From contig NZ_KN046818.1 in NCBI RefSeq assembly GCF_000742135.1, forward strand, positions 1,550,841-1,614,840: a stretch of 64,000 nt of DNA. The letters run 5' to 3'. This document shows positions 8,298-18,306 of this stretch, piece after piece. The DNA is from Klebsiella pneumoniae (GTDB lineage: Bacteria; Pseudomonadota; Gammaproteobacteria; Enterobacterales; Enterobacteriaceae). The number at the start of each line of letters is the position of its first letter. Position 1 is the first letter of the stretch. Made by a program: the position numbers and the translations under genes. The notes under the pieces were generated by a model that had not been told where the DNA came from, did no database searches, and was given only the letters and a program-made list of their open reading frames with translations.

Positions 8298-10562
8298 ATG
8301 CGTCTACCATGGCTTGCCGGATGCGCCATCATTGCAATGCTGCCGCTTCTCTGGCTACCCGTCTTGCCGGGCCCGTACAGTCTGGCGGGCGCGAGCGCAC
8401 TGGCGCTGGCGCTGATTCGTCTGCATGGAAGGGCCGTCGCCGGAGTGGCGATGACGCTTCTGCTGGTGGTCTGGGGAGTATTGAGCGCGCATCAGGCGCT
8501 GTGGCCGACCCGGCACCTTACCGGCGCCATCCGGCAAGCGGAAGTGATCCTTAGCGAGACGGATGGCCAGACCTTGCACCGTGGACAAATGGTGCGCCTG
8601 CGGGGCCGCTATCTGTTTCCCCCGGTAGGCGTAACGCTGTACGGGGAACTTGCACCTGCGCCAGCCTGTGCGGGTCAACACTGGCTGATGACGCTGCGCC
8701 TGCGCCCGGTGCACGGGCAGCTCAATGACGGGGGCTTCGACAGCCAGCGCTATGCGCTGGCGCAGCACCGACCGCTGAGCGGAGGGATCGTCGCCGCTTC
8801 CGCGCTGGATGCCCGCTGCAGTCTGCGCGCCCGCTATCTGACGTCGCTGACCCGGCGACTGCAGACTTATCCCTGGCGCGCGGTGATGTTGGGATTAGGA
8901 ATGGGGGAGCGGCTGTCTTTGCCGACGGAGATAAAGGTCCTGATGCAGAACACGGGCACTTCCCATCTGATGGCTATCTCGGGTCTGCATATCGCTCTCG
9001 CGGCTTCTCTTATCATGCTGTTGCTGCGCGGCGTGCAGTATATTCTCCCGGGCCGCTGGATTGGCTGGCGGTTGCCCCTTGTCGCCGGGCTGGCGGGCGC
9101 CGTCGGCTATGCCTGGCTGACCGGTATGCAGCCGCCGGCCCTGCGCACTTGCTTAGGGCTTGCGGTCTGTTGTGCTTTACGTTTGTCGGGTCAACGCTGG
9201 ACGGCGTGGCAGGTGTGGCTCTGCTGTCTGGGAGCGATACTGGTTGCCGACCCGCTGGCGGTCCTGTCGCAAAGCCTGTGGCTATCTGCCTTCGCCGTGG
9301 CGGGGCTGATCTTCTGGTTCCAGTGGCTCCCGTTGCCTGCCGGCCGCTGGCGCTGGCCGTGGAAGACCATAATTGCTCTTGTTCATTTGCAGGCTGGCGT
9401 GACGCTGCTGCTGCTGCCGCTGCAGTTGTTGCTATTCCATGGAGTCAGCCTGACGTCGATGGCGGCTAATTTGCTGGCGGTACCGTTAGTCACCCTGTTG
9501 GCGGTGCCGCTTATTCTGACCGCGATGCTGGTGCATCTCTCGGGGCCGGATATAGTGGAGTCGCTACTCTGGCTGGCGGCCGATCGCGTGCTGGCGCTAC
9601 TGTTTTGGGGATTACGACGTTTACCGGACGGCTGGTTGACGCTGGATGCTCGCTGGCTGTGGATCAGTATCCTGCCGTGGCTGTTGGTGATGGGCTGGCG
9701 TTTTCAGAGCTGGCGGCATTCACCGGCGCTGTGTCTCAGCGTGCTGTTTTTACTGACGCGGCCATTCAGCCGACAACCGCCTGCGGACGAATGGCGGGTG
9801 ACGATGCTGGATGTCGGACAGGGGCTGGCGATGGTGATCGAGCGTCACGGTAAGGCATTGCTTTACGATACCGGGCCGGCTTGGCCGCAGGGTGATAGCG
9901 GTCAACAGGTGATTATCCCGTGGCTGCGCTGGCACCATCTGCAGCTGCAAGGGATTATGCTGAGCCATGAACATCTGGATCATCGCGGCGGCCTTGATTC
10001 AGTGCTGCAGGCATGGCCGCAGGCGTGGGTGCGCAGCCCGTTAGGCTGGGCGCATCATCTGCCGTGTCATCGCGGTGAGCGCTGGCAATGGCAGGGACTC
10101 AACTTCCAGGCCCTGTGGCCGCTACCGGGCAGCACGGCAAAGGGTAACAATCATTCCTGTGTGGTGCGGATCGATGATGGTCGCTCCAGCATCCTGCTCA
10201 CCGGCGATATAGAACGTCAGGCGGAGCAGGCGATGATCAGCCGTTACTGGCGGCATCTGACGTCTACACTTATTCAGGTTCCCCACCACGGCAGCAATAC
10301 CTCCTCCAGCGCGCTGCTGATCCGCCGGGTGGATGGCGCGGCCGCGCTGGCCTCCGCTTCGCGCTACAATGCGTGGCGGATGCCCTCGTACAAGGTGGTT
10401 CAGCGCTACCGCCAGCGGGGTTATCGCTGGTTCGCCACGCCGCAGCAGGGGCAGATAACGGTGGTTTTTTCCGCAGAAGGGTGGCAAATCCATAGCTTAC
10501 GGGATCAAGTTTTACCGCGTTGGTATCATCAGTGGTTTGGCGCGCCCGCCGATAACGGGTAG
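8298..10562 (+). CDS. ycaI: ComEC/Rec2-family DNA uptake channel protein (YcaI)
   Basis: 754 residues, the E. coli YcaI length. ComEC proteins carry transforming DNA across the inner membrane. An N-terminal DUF4131-like region precedes a Competence domain with many membrane segments (about 220-480; GLHIALAASL and TGMQPPALRT are family motifs). A C-terminal metallo-beta-lactamase-like domain follows (about 505-740) with LDVGQG, SHEHLDHRGG, GDIERQAE and PHHGSNTSS. All metal-binding motifs look intact. The ATG at 8298 sits 5 bases after AGGGAGG and gives the E. coli length; an upstream in-frame extension to 8139 overlaps the ihfB terminator and is rejected. Confidence 0.94.
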   Translation: MRLPWLAGCAIIAMLPLLWLPVLPGPYSLAGASALALALIRLHGRAVAGVAMTLLLVVWGVLSAHQALWPTRHLTGAIRQAEVILSETDGQTLHRGQMVRLRGRYLFPPVGVTLYGELAPAPACAGQHWLMTLRLRPVHGQLNDGGFDSQRYALAQHRPLSGGIVAASALDARCSLRARYLTSLTRRLQTYPWRAVMLGLGMGERLSLPTEIKVLMQNTGTSHLMAISGLHIALAASLIMLLLRGVQYILPGRWIGWRLPLVAGLAGAVGYAWLTGMQPPALRTCLGLAVCCALRLSGQRWTAWQVWLCCLGAILVADPLAVLSQSLWLSAFAVAGLIFWFQWLPLPAGRWRWPWKTIIALVHLQAGVTLLLLPLQLLLFHGVSLTSMAANLLAVPLVTLLAVPLILTAMLVHLSGPDIVESLLWLAADRVLALLFWGLRRLPDGWLTLDARWLWISILPWLLVMGWRFQSWRHSPALCLSVLFLLTRPFSRQPPADEWRVTMLDVGQGLAMVIERHGKALLYDTGPAWPQGDSGQQVIIPWLRWHHLQLQGIMLSHEHLDHRGGLDSVLQAWPQAWVRSPLGWAHHLPCHRGERWQWQGLNFQALWPLPGSTAKGNNHSCVVRIDDGRSSILLTGDIERQAEQAMISRYWRHLTSTLIQVPHHGSNTSSSALLIRRVDGAAALASASRYNAWRMPSYKVVQRYRQRGYRWFATPQQGQITVVFSAEGWQIHSLRDQVLPRWYHQWFGAPADNG

Positions 10563-10598
10563 AATATGCGGCTATTTCAACACAAGCTGGTTTATTGA

Positions 10599-12347
10599 AT
10601 GCAGAACGATAAAGATCTCTCCACGTGGCAGACCTTCCGCCGACTTTGGCCGATTATCGCGCCGTTTAAAGCCGGGCTAATCGTAGCGGCGGTGGCGTTG
10701 GTGCTTAACGCGGGCAGTGACACCTTCATGTTATCGCTTCTTAAACCGTTATTGGATGATGGTTTTGGTAAAACGGATCGCTCAGTGCTGCTATGGATGC
10801 CGCTGGTGGTTATCGGCCTGATGGTGCTGCGTGGGATCACCAGCTACATCTCGAGCTATTGTATTTCCTGGGTTTCCGGCAAAGTGGTGATGACCATGCG
10901 TCGTCGCCTGTTCGGCCACATGATGGGTATGCCGGTGGCCTTCTTTGACAAGCAGTCTACCGGAACGCTGCTGTCACGCATCACCTATGATTCTGAGCAG
11001 GTCGCCTCCTCCTCTTCCAGCGCGCTGATCACCGTGGTCCGCGAAGGGGCATCGATTATCGGTCTGTTCGTGATGATGTTCTATTACAGCTGGCAGCTGT
11101 CGCTGATCCTGATCGTACTGGCGCCGATTGTGTCGGTGGCGATCCGCGTGGTCTCCAAGCGTTTTCGCAATATCAGTAAGAATATGCAGAACACGATGGG
11201 GCAGGTCACCACCAGCGCCGAGCAGATGCTGAAAGGGCACAAAGAGGTGCTGATGTTTGGCGGCCAGGAAGTGGAAACCAAACGTTTTGATAAAGTCAGC
11301 AATAAAATGCGTCTGCAGGGGATGAAGATGGTTTCCGCCTCGTCTATCTCCGACCCGATCATTCAGCTTATCGCCTCCCTGGCGCTGGCCTTTGTCCTGT
11401 ATGCCGCCAGCTTCCCGAGCGTGATGGACACCCTGACCGCCGGGACCATTACCGTGGTCTTCTCCTCGATGATTGCGCTGATGCGTCCGCTGAAGTCGCT
11501 GACCAACGTCAATGCCCAGTTCCAGCGCGGGATGGCGGCGTGCCAGACGCTGTTTGCGATCCTCGATTCCGAGCAGGAAAAAGACGAAGGTACGCGGGTC
11601 ATTGAGCGGGCGAAAGGCAATCTCAAGTTCGAGAACGTCACCTTTACCTACCCGGGTCGCGAAGTGGCCGCGCTGCGCAATATCAATCTCGATATCCCGG
11701 AAGGGAAAACAGTGGCGCTGGTGGGGCGCTCAGGGTCGGGTAAATCGACCATTGCCAGCCTGATCACCCGCTTCTACGATGTCGACGAGGGGCAGATCCT
11801 GCTGGATGGCCACGACCTGCGCGAGTACAAGCTGAGCTCGCTGCGCGACCAGGTGGCGCTGGTTTCACAAAACGTGCATCTGTTCAACGATACCGTCGCC
11901 AACAATATCGCCTATGCCCGTACCGAAGAGTACAGCCGCGAGCAGATTGAAGAGGCCGCGCGCATGGCCTACGCCATGGATTTCATTAACAAGATGGATA
12001 ATGGTCTGGATACCATCATCGGCGAGAATGGCGTGATGCTGTCCGGCGGCCAGCGCCAGCGTATTGCTATTGCCCGCGCGCTGCTGCGTAACAGCCCGAT
12101 CCTGATCCTTGATGAAGCCACCTCGGCGCTGGATACCGAGTCTGAGCGTGCCATTCAGGCGGCGCTGGATGAGCTGCAGAAAAACCGTACCTCGCTGGTT
12201 ATCGCTCACCGTCTGTCGACCATTGAGCAGGCTGATGAAATCGTGGTGGTTGAAGACGGGCGGATCGTGGAGCGCGGAACGCACCATGACCTGCTGGAGC
12301 ATAAGGGCGTGTACGCCCAGCTGCATAAGATGCAATTCGGCGAATGA
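10599..12347 (+). CDS. msbA: Lipid A flippase MsbA (ABC transporter)
   Basis: 582 residues. A homodimeric half-transporter that flips core-lipid A across the inner membrane. Six N-terminal membrane helices (about 20-320) precede an ATPase domain with Walker [10 protein letters not shown] (about 376-384), signature [15 protein letters not shown] and Walker [13 protein letters not shown]. It starts 37 bp after comEC and overlaps lpxK by 4 bp (ATGA), so MsbA and LpxK are translationally linked in lipid A export and synthesis. Confidence 0.98.
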   Translation: MQNDKDLSTWQTFRRLWPIIAPFKAGLIVAAVALVLNAGSDTFMLSLLKPLLDDGFGKTDRSVLLWMPLVVIGLMVLRGITSYISSYCISWVSGKVVMTMRRRLFGHMMGMPVAFFDKQSTGTLLSRITYDSEQVASSSSSALITVVREGASIIGLFVMMFYYSWQLSLILIVLAPIVSVAIRVVSKRFRNISKNMQNTMGQVTTSAEQMLKGHKEVLMFGGQEVETKRFDKVSNKMRLQGMKMVSASSISDPIIQLIASLALAFVLYAASFPSVMDTLTAGTITVVFSSMIALMRPLKSLTNVNAQFQRGMAACQTLFAILDSEQEKDEGTRVIERAKGNLKFENVTFTYPGREVAALRNINLDIPEGKTVALVGRSGSGKSTIASLITRFYDVDEGQILLDGHDLREYKLSSLRDQVALVSQNVHLFNDTVANNIAYARTEEYSREQIEEAARMAYAMDFINKMDNGLDTIIGENGVMLSGGQRQRIAIARALLRNSPILILDEATSALDTESERAIQAALDELQKNRTSLVIAHRLSTIEQADEIVVVEDGRIVERGTHHDLLEHKGVYAQLHKMQFGE

Positions 12348-13324
12348 TCGCGCGCATCTGGTCCGGGGAATCGCCGCTGTGGCGCCTGCTGCTGCCGCTC
12401 TCCTGGCTGTATGGCCTGGTGAGCGGGGTGATTCGCCTCAGCTATCAGCTGGGGTGGCAAAAAGCCTGGCGCGCGCCGGTGCCGGTGGTGGTGGTTGGTA
12501 ACCTGACCGCCGGCGGCAATGGCAAAACGCCGGTGGTGATCTGGCTGGTGGAGCAGCTGCAGCAGCGCGGTATTCGCGTTGGCGTCGTGTCTCGCGGCTA
12601 CGGCGGTAAAGCCGACCGCTATCCGCTGGTGTTGGACGACAGAACCAGTACGGCGCTGGCGGGTGATGAACCGGTGTTGATCCATCAGCGTACCGGTGCC
12701 CCGGTCGCTGTCGCTCCGCTACGCAGCGACGCGGTAAAAGCATTGCTCAGCGCGCACGATCTGCAGATGATTGTGACCGACGACGGGTTGCAGCACTATA
12801 AGCTCGCGCGGGACAGAGAAATTGTCGTTATTGACGGCGTGCGCCGCTTTGGCAACGGCTGGTGGCTGCCTGCCGGGCCGATGCGCGAGCGGGCGTCGCG
12901 CTTGCAAAGCGTTGATGCGGTTATCGTTAACGGCGGCGTGGCGCGTCCGGGTGAGATCCCGATGCGGTTGCGCCCAGGGATGGCGGTTAACCTGCTTACC
13001 GGCGAACGTCGCGATGTCTCCACCTTCACGAACGTAGTGGCGATGGCCGGCATCGGCCATCCGCCGCGCTTCTTCGCCACCCTCGAAAGCTGCGGCGTCC
13101 AGCCGGTCAAAACCGTGGCGCTGGCGGACCATCAGGCGCTGAGCCAGGATGATGTCGCCGCCCTGGTGACCGCCGATCAGACGCTGCTGATGACCGAGAA
13201 AGATGCCGTGAAATGTCGCGATTTCGCCGCTGCAAACTGGTGGTATTTACCGGTCGACGCCATAATGGCCGATGAACGCGCACAGCGGTTGCTTGCGGAC
13301 TTAGCGACGTTGGCGCAACGTTAA
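12344..13324 (+). CDS. lpxK: Tetraacyldisaccharide 4'-kinase
   Basis: 326 residues. It phosphorylates the 4' position of the tetraacyldisaccharide precursor to make lipid IVA in the Raetz pathway, at the inner membrane. A hydrophobic N-terminal stretch (about 10-30) precedes the P-loop [12 protein letters not shown] (about 46-57). [12 protein letters not shown] carries the conserved family acidic pair. The start codon overlaps the msbA stop (ATGA). Confidence 0.96.
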   Translation: MIARIWSGESPLWRLLLPLSWLYGLVSGVIRLSYQLGWQKAWRAPVPVVVVGNLTAGGNGKTPVVIWLVEQLQQRGIRVGVVSRGYGGKADRYPLVLDDRTSTALAGDEPVLIHQRTGAPVAVAPLRSDAVKALLSAHDLQMIVTDDGLQHYKLARDREIVVIDGVRRFGNGWWLPAGPMRERASRLQSVDAVIVNGGVARPGEIPMRLRPGMAVNLLTGERRDVSTFTNVVAMAGIGHPPRFFATLESCGVQPVKTVALADHQALSQDDVAALVTADQTLLMTEKDAVKCRDFAAANWWYLPVDAIMADERAQRLLADLATLAQR

Positions 13325-13378
13325 CTGACGCGCCGGCTTTGCTCGCCGCTGTGCTGGAATTCCTGACGGAGAACCTGC

Positions 13379-14608
13379 ATGTCGGTATTGCAACTATCGC
13401 TTAACGAGGCGCGCCACCTCCATCTCGCGGCGCAGGGGTTGTTAAAGAAGCCCCGACGTCGCGCTCGCCCGAAAGACATTCTTTCCACCATCCAGCAGAT
13501 GTCGCTGCTGCAAATCGATACCATCAACGTGGTGGCCCGCAGCCCCTACCTGGTGCTGTTCAGCCGTCTTGGCAGCTATCCGCAGCACTGGCTGGATGAG
13601 TCGCTGCGCAACGGCGAGCTAATGGAATACTGGGCGCATGAAGCCTGCTTTCTGCCGCGCAGCGATTTCGCCCTGGTGCGCCATCGCATGTTGAATCCCG
13701 ACAATATGGGCTGGAAATACCATCGCGCGTGGATGGAGGAGCATGCCGGGAGTATTGCCGAGCTGGTGGCGCATATCGGGCAAAACGGCCCGGTTCGCTC
13801 GGCGGATTTTACCCACCCGCGCAAAGGCGCCAGCGGCTGGTGGGAGTGGAAACCGCATAAGCGCCATCTTGAAGGGCTGTTTACCGCCGGCGAAGTGATG
13901 GTGGTGGAGCGGCGCAATTTTCACCGCGTGTATGATCTAACCCGGCGGGTGATGCCGGACTGGGACGACGAGCGCGACGCGCTCTCCCGCGAAGACGCAG
14001 AGGCCATTATGTTGCGCAATAGCGCCCGTAGCCTCGGCATCTTCCGCGCCCAGTGGCTGGCCGATTACTATCGCTTGCGCCAGCCGGCGCTACCGGGTCT
14101 GCTGGCGGCCTGGCAGGAAGAGGGGCTGGTGGTGCCGGTTAACGTGGAAGCACTCGGCGAGATGTGGCTGCATCACGAGGCGCTGGCGCAGCTGGAGACC
14201 GCGCCCGGCGGTAAGCTGACCGCCAGCCATAGCGCCGTGCTCTCGCCCTTCGACCCGGTGGTCTGGGATCGGAAACGCGCTGAGCAGCTGTTCAACTTCA
14301 GCTATCGCCTGGAGTGTTATACCCCGGCGCCGAAGCGTCAGTATGGCTACTTCGTACTGCCTCTGCTGCACCAGGGAAAACTGGTCGGGCGGATGGACAG
14401 TAAAATACATCGCAAAAGCCGGGAGCTGGAGATCTTCGCTCTGTGGCTGGAGGAGGGGGTGAAGATCACCCGTGGTCTGGAGCAGGGGCTGCGCCGGGCG
14501 ATTAACGACTTCGCACGCTGGCAATCGGCAGAGCGGATCCTGTGCCGACGCCTGCCGGAAGGGCTGTTTGTCGGCCAGGAGCAGGGGTGGGAAATCGACG
14601 CCGATTGA
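13379..14608 (+). CDS. ycaQ: Winged-helix DNA glycosylase YcaQ
   Basis: 409 residues, one shorter than E. coli YcaQ. This HTH_42/AlkZ-like family removes bulky alkylated bases and unhooks interstrand crosslinks. The probable catalytic QxD motif is QID in MSLLQIDTINV (about residues 45-47). ATG 13379 follows CTGACGGAG. It lies in the msbA-lpxK run with no clear promoter of its own, so it is likely cotranscribed with envelope genes although its role is DNA repair. Confidence 0.92.
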   Translation: MSVLQLSLNEARHLHLAAQGLLKKPRRRARPKDILSTIQQMSLLQIDTINVVARSPYLVLFSRLGSYPQHWLDESLRNGELMEYWAHEACFLPRSDFALVRHRMLNPDNMGWKYHRAWMEEHAGSIAELVAHIGQNGPVRSADFTHPRKGASGWWEWKPHKRHLEGLFTAGEVMVVERRNFHRVYDLTRRVMPDWDDERDALSREDAEAIMLRNSARSLGIFRAQWLADYYRLRQPALPGLLAAWQEEGLVVPVNVEALGEMWLHHEALAQLETAPGGKLTASHSAVLSPFDPVVWDRKRAEQLFNFSYRLECYTPAPKRQYGYFVLPLLHQGKLVGRMDSKIHRKSRELEIFALWLEEGVKITRGLEQGLRRAINDFARWQSAERILCRRLPEGLFVGQEQGWEIDAD

Positions 14609-14671
14609 TCCCGGCGCCTGCCTTCCTGTGATATGCTGCTGAGAAATCTATCCGGTCCATCAGGAGGAAAC

Positions 14672-14854
14672 ATGGATCACCGTTTACTTGAAATCATCGC
14701 CTGCCCGGTCTGTAACGGCAAGCTGTATTACAGTCAGGATAAGCAAGAACTTATTTGCAAACTTGATAGCCTGGCGTTTCCGCTGCGCGACGGTATCCCG
14801 GTGCTGCTGGAGACAGAGGCGCGTCCGCTGGCGCTAGAAGAGAGTCACTCATGA
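14672..14854 (+). CDS. ycaR: YcaR, Trm112-like small protein
   Basis: 60 residues, same as E. coli. CPVC near the N-terminus and a C-terminal [11 protein letters not shown] segment are typical of the UPF0434/Trm112p family. A second cysteine (ELICKLD) is present but not the full four-cysteine ribbon. Function is unknown; eukaryotic Trm112 is a methyltransferase partner. The start at 14672 follows AGGAGG. It overlaps kdsB by 4 bp, so the two are translationally coupled. Confidence 0.93.
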   Translation: MDHRLLEIIACPVCNGKLYYSQDKQELICKLDSLAFPLRDGIPVLLETEARPLALEESHS

Positions 14855-15597
14855 GTTTCGTGGTCATTATTCCTGCGCGTTTCGCCTCCACGCGCCTGCC
14901 GGGAAAACCACTGCAGGACATTAATGGTAAGCCGATGATTGTCCATGTGCTGGAGCGCGCTCGTGAATCCGGCGCGGATCGCATTATTGTCGCCACCGAT
15001 CACGAAGATGTCGCCCGGGCGGTTGAAGCCGCCGGCGGCGAGGTCTGTATGACCCGCGCCGACCATCAGTCCGGCACCGAACGGCTGGCGGAAGTGGTGG
15101 AAAAGTGTGCGTTCAGCGATGACACCATTATCGTCAATATTCAGGGCGATGAGCCGATGATCCCCCCGGCGATTGTCCGCCAGGTGGCGGAGAATCTGGC
15201 TGCCAGCAGCAGCGGAATGGCGACCCTGGCGGTACCGATCCATGATGCGGAAGAGGCGTTTAACCCGAATGCGGTCAAAGTGGTGATGGATGCCAAGGGT
15301 TACGCGCTCTATTTCTCCCGCGCGACTATTCCCTGGGATCGCGATCGCTTTGCCCAATCCCGCGAGACCATCGGTGACTCCCTGCTGCGTCACATCGGCA
15401 TCTATGGCTATCGCGCCGGCTTTATCCGCCGCTATGTCAGCTGGGCGCCGAGCCCGCTGGAGCAGATTGAAATGCTCGAGCAGCTGCGAGTGCTGTGGTA
15501 TGGCGAGAAAATCCATGTCGCCGTGGCGGCCGAAGTGCCCGGCACCGGCGTGGATACCCCGGAAGATCTGGAGCGCGTCCGCGCTGAGCTGCGTTAG
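14851..15597 (+). CDS. kdsB: 3-deoxy-manno-octulosonate cytidylyltransferase
   Basis: 248 residues. It activates Kdo with CTP to CMP-Kdo for LPS inner-core synthesis. The nucleotidyltransferase signature [16 protein letters not shown] is at about 5-20, QGDEPMIPP binds the metal and sugar, and [10 protein letters not shown] is family-specific. Last gene of the msbA-lpxK-ycaQ-ycaR-kdsB run, linking lipid A export, lipid A kinase and Kdo activation. Confidence 0.97.
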   Translation: MSFVVIIPARFASTRLPGKPLQDINGKPMIVHVLERARESGADRIIVATDHEDVARAVEAAGGEVCMTRADHQSGTERLAEVVEKCAFSDDTIIVNIQGDEPMIPPAIVRQVAENLAASSSGMATLAVPIHDAEEAFNPNAVKVVMDAKGYALYFSRATIPWDRDRFAQSRETIGDSLLRHIGIYGYRAGFIRRYVSWAPSPLEQIEMLEQLRVLWYGEKIHVAVAAEVPGTGVDTPEDLERVRAELR

Positions 15598-15605
15598 CCC
15601 TCTGT

Positions 15606-15655
15606 CCCCTCCTTGCTGGAGGGGATATCCCCGTCGGTTTTTTGCTTTTTTTACC
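15606..15655 (+). terminator. Probable terminator after kdsB
   Basis: Stem CCCCTCC-TTGCT-GGAGGGG (15606-15624), with T-rich DNA about 15 bp further on. The gap between stem and T tract makes it imperfect, but it sits 8 bp after the kdsB stop. Confidence 0.6.
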
Positions 15656-15734
15656 CCTTTTTGATCTTATCCGATGACAACCCAGGTGCGGGCGCTCATT
15701 ATGAAACCAGTAGTGTTCATAGGGGTAATCGACA

Positions 15735-16628
15735 ATGGAACAGTTGCGAACCGAACTCAGTCATCTTCTTGGCGAAAAGCTAAGCCGGGTGGAGTGTGTC
15801 AGTGAACAAGCCGCTACGGCGCTGTGGTTCCTGTACGATGCGCAGGGAAACCCGATGCCGCTGCTGGCGCGAAGTTTCACCACGCCCGGCGTGGCGCGGC
15901 AGCTGGCATGGAAGATCTCGACCCTGGCGCGTAATGGTACGGTGCGTATGCCGGTGGTTTATGGCGTCATGACGCACGAAGAACATCCCGGACCAGATGT
16001 GCTGTTGCTTGAGCGCCTGCGCGGCGTACCGGTGGAGGCGCCGACGCGCACCCCGGCGCGCTGGGAGCAACTGCAGGAGCAAATCGTCGAGGCGCTGCTG
16101 GCGTGGCATCGGCAGGACAGTGGCGGCTGCGTGGGAATGGTCGACAATACCCAGGAAAACCTGTGGCCGAACTGGTACCGCCAGCGGGTAGAGATATTGT
16201 GGAGCACCCTGAACCTGTATCAGGACACCGGTCTCACCATGCAGGATAAGCGCCTTTTGTTCCGCTCCCGCGAGTGCCTTCCGGAGCTGTTCCGCGATTT
16301 CAATGATAATGCTGTGCTGGTGCATGGCAACTTCACTCTGCGCAGCATGCTAAAAGATCCGCGCAGCGATCAGCTGCTGGCGATGGTGGGGCCGGGGATG
16401 ATGCTGTGGTCGCCACGCGAGTATGAACTGTTCCGCCTTGCTGAAGGCGGCCAGGCGGAACAGCTGCTGTGGCGCTACCTGCAGCAGGCGCCAGTTTCCG
16501 AGGCCTTTGTCTGGCGGCGCTGGCTTTATCTGCTGTGGGATGAGGTGGATAGTCTGGTCAACACCGGGCGCTTTGATCGCGCCCGTTTTGACCTCGCTGC
16601 AAAATCACTCCTGCCCTGGCTCGCCTGA
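15735..16628 (+). CDS. ycbJ: YcbJ, APH/kinase-like protein of unknown function
   Basis: 297 residues, matching E. coli YcbJ. The overall pattern resembles the aminoglycoside-phosphotransferase fold: an N-lobe with GVARQLAWKISTLARNG, a hinge-like LLLERLRGVP and a late VLVHGNFTLRSML that aligns with the APH loop HGDxxxxN. The catalytic-position Asp is Asn (HGN) and the later metal-binding Asn is not evident, so it may be catalytically altered. Its last 24 bp overlap the 3' end of convergent elyC. Substrate unknown. Confidence 0.85.
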   Translation: MEQLRTELSHLLGEKLSRVECVSEQAATALWFLYDAQGNPMPLLARSFTTPGVARQLAWKISTLARNGTVRMPVVYGVMTHEEHPGPDVLLLERLRGVPVEAPTRTPARWEQLQEQIVEALLAWHRQDSGGCVGMVDNTQENLWPNWYRQRVEILWSTLNLYQDTGLTMQDKRLLFRSRECLPELFRDFNDNAVLVHGNFTLRSMLKDPRSDQLLAMVGPGMMLWSPREYELFRLAEGGQAEQLLWRYLQQAPVSEAFVWRRWLYLLWDEVDSLVNTGRFDRARFDLAAKSLLPWLA

Positions 16629-17384
16629 GCTGCCTTTCAGCCATTGCCAGACGCGACCAAGGGTTTCATAGCCGACCCGGTCGCTGTGCATCAGCCACAC
16701 TGGAGAAGGAATGGCCCGCTCCCACGGATTGAGCGGCGAGGTCACCGCCAGCTGATTGGCCGGCGCGGGAAGCGGATCCAGGCCGGCATGGCGAAAGAAT
16801 ATCATCGCCCGCGGAAGGTGTGACGCCGAGGTGACCAGCAGGAAGGGCGCGTCGCCGATGGCGCGCTTCACCGCCAGCGCTTCCTCTTCTGTATCTTTCG
16901 GCCGATCGAGCACAATGATATCGCTGCGAGGTACGCCAAGGCTCTCCGCCACTCTCGCCCCGGCTTCCGCCGTGCTGACGGGGTTCGTTTTCGCCGCCGC
17001 GCCGGTAAAGATCATTTTCGAACCGGGATTCGCTTGCCACAGGCGGATGCCCTCCGTCAGGCGCGGCAGGCTGTTATTGATAAGATTAGAGCTTGGCGCC
17101 CACTCCGGATTCCAGGTATAGCCGCCGCCCAGCACCACCACGTAGTTCACCGGCTGCTCGCCGCGCCAGGTGGGGTAGGTATCTTCAATCGGTTTTAGCA
17201 GGCTGTCGGCCACGGGCTGCAGGCTCAGCAGCGTCAGCAGCAGCCAGCCGAGGCTCACGCATAGCTTCCCGGTACGCTGAAAGCGGCTGAACCATAACAG
17301 CGCGATCCCGATACCGATCAGCAACAGTAAGGCGGGTAGCGGCAACAGCAGGCCGCCGACGATTTTTTTTAGCGTGAAAAGCAT
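16605..17384 (-). CDS. elyC: ElyC, envelope biogenesis factor (DUF218)
   Basis: 259 residues, as in E. coli. Two N-terminal membrane helices (about 8-32 and 38-58) precede a periplasmic DUF218 domain (about 78-240) with VVVLGGGYTWNPEW and TSASHLPRAMIFF. In E. coli it supports envelope integrity and peptidoglycan assembly, apparently by affecting use of the undecaprenyl carrier. The start is ATG 17384-17382 (MLFTLKK); an upstream frame start at 17417 adds 11 residues absent in E. coli. The 3' end overlaps ycbJ by 24 bp on the opposite strand. Confidence 0.92.
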   Translation of the reverse strand: MLFTLKKIVGGLLLPLPALLLLIGIGIALLWFSRFQRTGKLCVSLGWLLLTLLSLQPVADSLLKPIEDTYPTWRGEQPVNYVVVLGGGYTWNPEWAPSSNLINNSLPRLTEGIRLWQANPGSKMIFTGAAAKTNPVSTAEAGARVAESLGVPRSDIIVLDRPKDTEEEALAVKRAIGDAPFLLVTSASHLPRAMIFFRHAGLDPLPAPANQLAVTSPLNPWERAIPSPVWLMHSDRVGYETLGRVWQWLKGSSGEPGQE

Positions 17385-17505
17385 GCCAGATGGTTCCTTT
17401 TTTAACCATATAACCAAAGTTATGTTCGGATCTTATAACAGATCGCTTCATTCTCGGCGCGGGTATGACAAAATAGCGGTTTTGTGTTGGCTTGTGGAGT
17501 CACTC

Positions 17506-18306
17506 GTGCAGGATCGCAATTTCGATGACATTGCTGAAAAGTTTTCGCGCAATATTTACGGCACCACAAAAGGCCAGTTGCGTCAGGCGATCCTCTGGCA
17601 GGATCTGGAACCGCTGTTGGCGCAGCTGGGGCCGGGACCGCTGAGGGTGCTGGATGCCGGCGGCGGCGAAGGGCAAACGGCCATCAAAGTCGCGCAACTG
17701 GGCCATCACGTGACGCTGTGCGATCTCTCCGCTGAGATGGTGGCTCGCGCCCGCCAGGCGGCCGCCGATAAAGGTGTGATCGACAACATGCATTTTGTAC
17801 AATGCGCGGCTCAGGATATTGCGCAGCATTTGGAAAGCCCGGTCGATCTGGTACTGTTTCATGCGGTGCTGGAGTGGGTGGCGGAGCCCCAGGAAATACT
17901 GCATACCCTGTGGTCGACGCTGCGTGCTGGCGGTGGACTGTCATTGATGTTCTACAATGCTAACGGCCTGTTGATGCACAATATGGTTGCCGGTAATTTT
18001 GATTACGTTCAACTGGGCATGCCAAAAAAGAAAAAACGCACGCTGTCGCCGGATTATCCGCGTGAACCACAGCAGGTTTATCACTGGCTGGAAGAGATTG
18101 GCTGGCAGATCGTCAGCAAAACCGGCGTGCGGGTGTTTCATGATTATCTGCGTGAAAAACGCCAACAGCATGACAGCTATGCGGCGCTGCTGGCGCTGGA
18201 GACGCGCTACTGTCGTCAGGAGCCGTATCTCAGCCTGGGCCGTTATATTCATGTCACCGCGCTTAAGAGCCAGGCTCATAGCCGCAGATGCAAGGATAAA
18301 GTATGA
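17506..18306 (+). CDS. cmoM: tRNA 5-carboxymethoxyuridine methyltransferase CmoM
   Basis: 266 residues, start GTG 17506 (read [13 protein letters not shown]) behind GGAG. SAM-dependent methyltransferase that completes mcmo5U34 in some tRNAs; formerly smtA. Motif [12 protein letters not shown] binds SAM, and [11 protein letters not shown] is the acidic post-I region. First gene of the cmoM-mukFEB operon; mukF overlaps its stop by 4 bp. The C-terminus ([11 protein letters not shown]) is a few residues longer than in E. coli. A longer in-frame ORF from 17374 runs back over the elyC start and is not supported. Confidence 0.93.
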   Translation: MQDRNFDDIAEKFSRNIYGTTKGQLRQAILWQDLEPLLAQLGPGPLRVLDAGGGEGQTAIKVAQLGHHVTLCDLSAEMVARARQAAADKGVIDNMHFVQCAAQDIAQHLESPVDLVLFHAVLEWVAEPQEILHTLWSTLRAGGGLSLMFYNANGLLMHNMVAGNFDYVQLGMPKKKKRTLSPDYPREPQQVYHWLEEIGWQIVSKTGVRVFHDYLREKRQQHDSYAALLALETRYCRQEPYLSLGRYIHVTALKSQAHSRRCKDKV

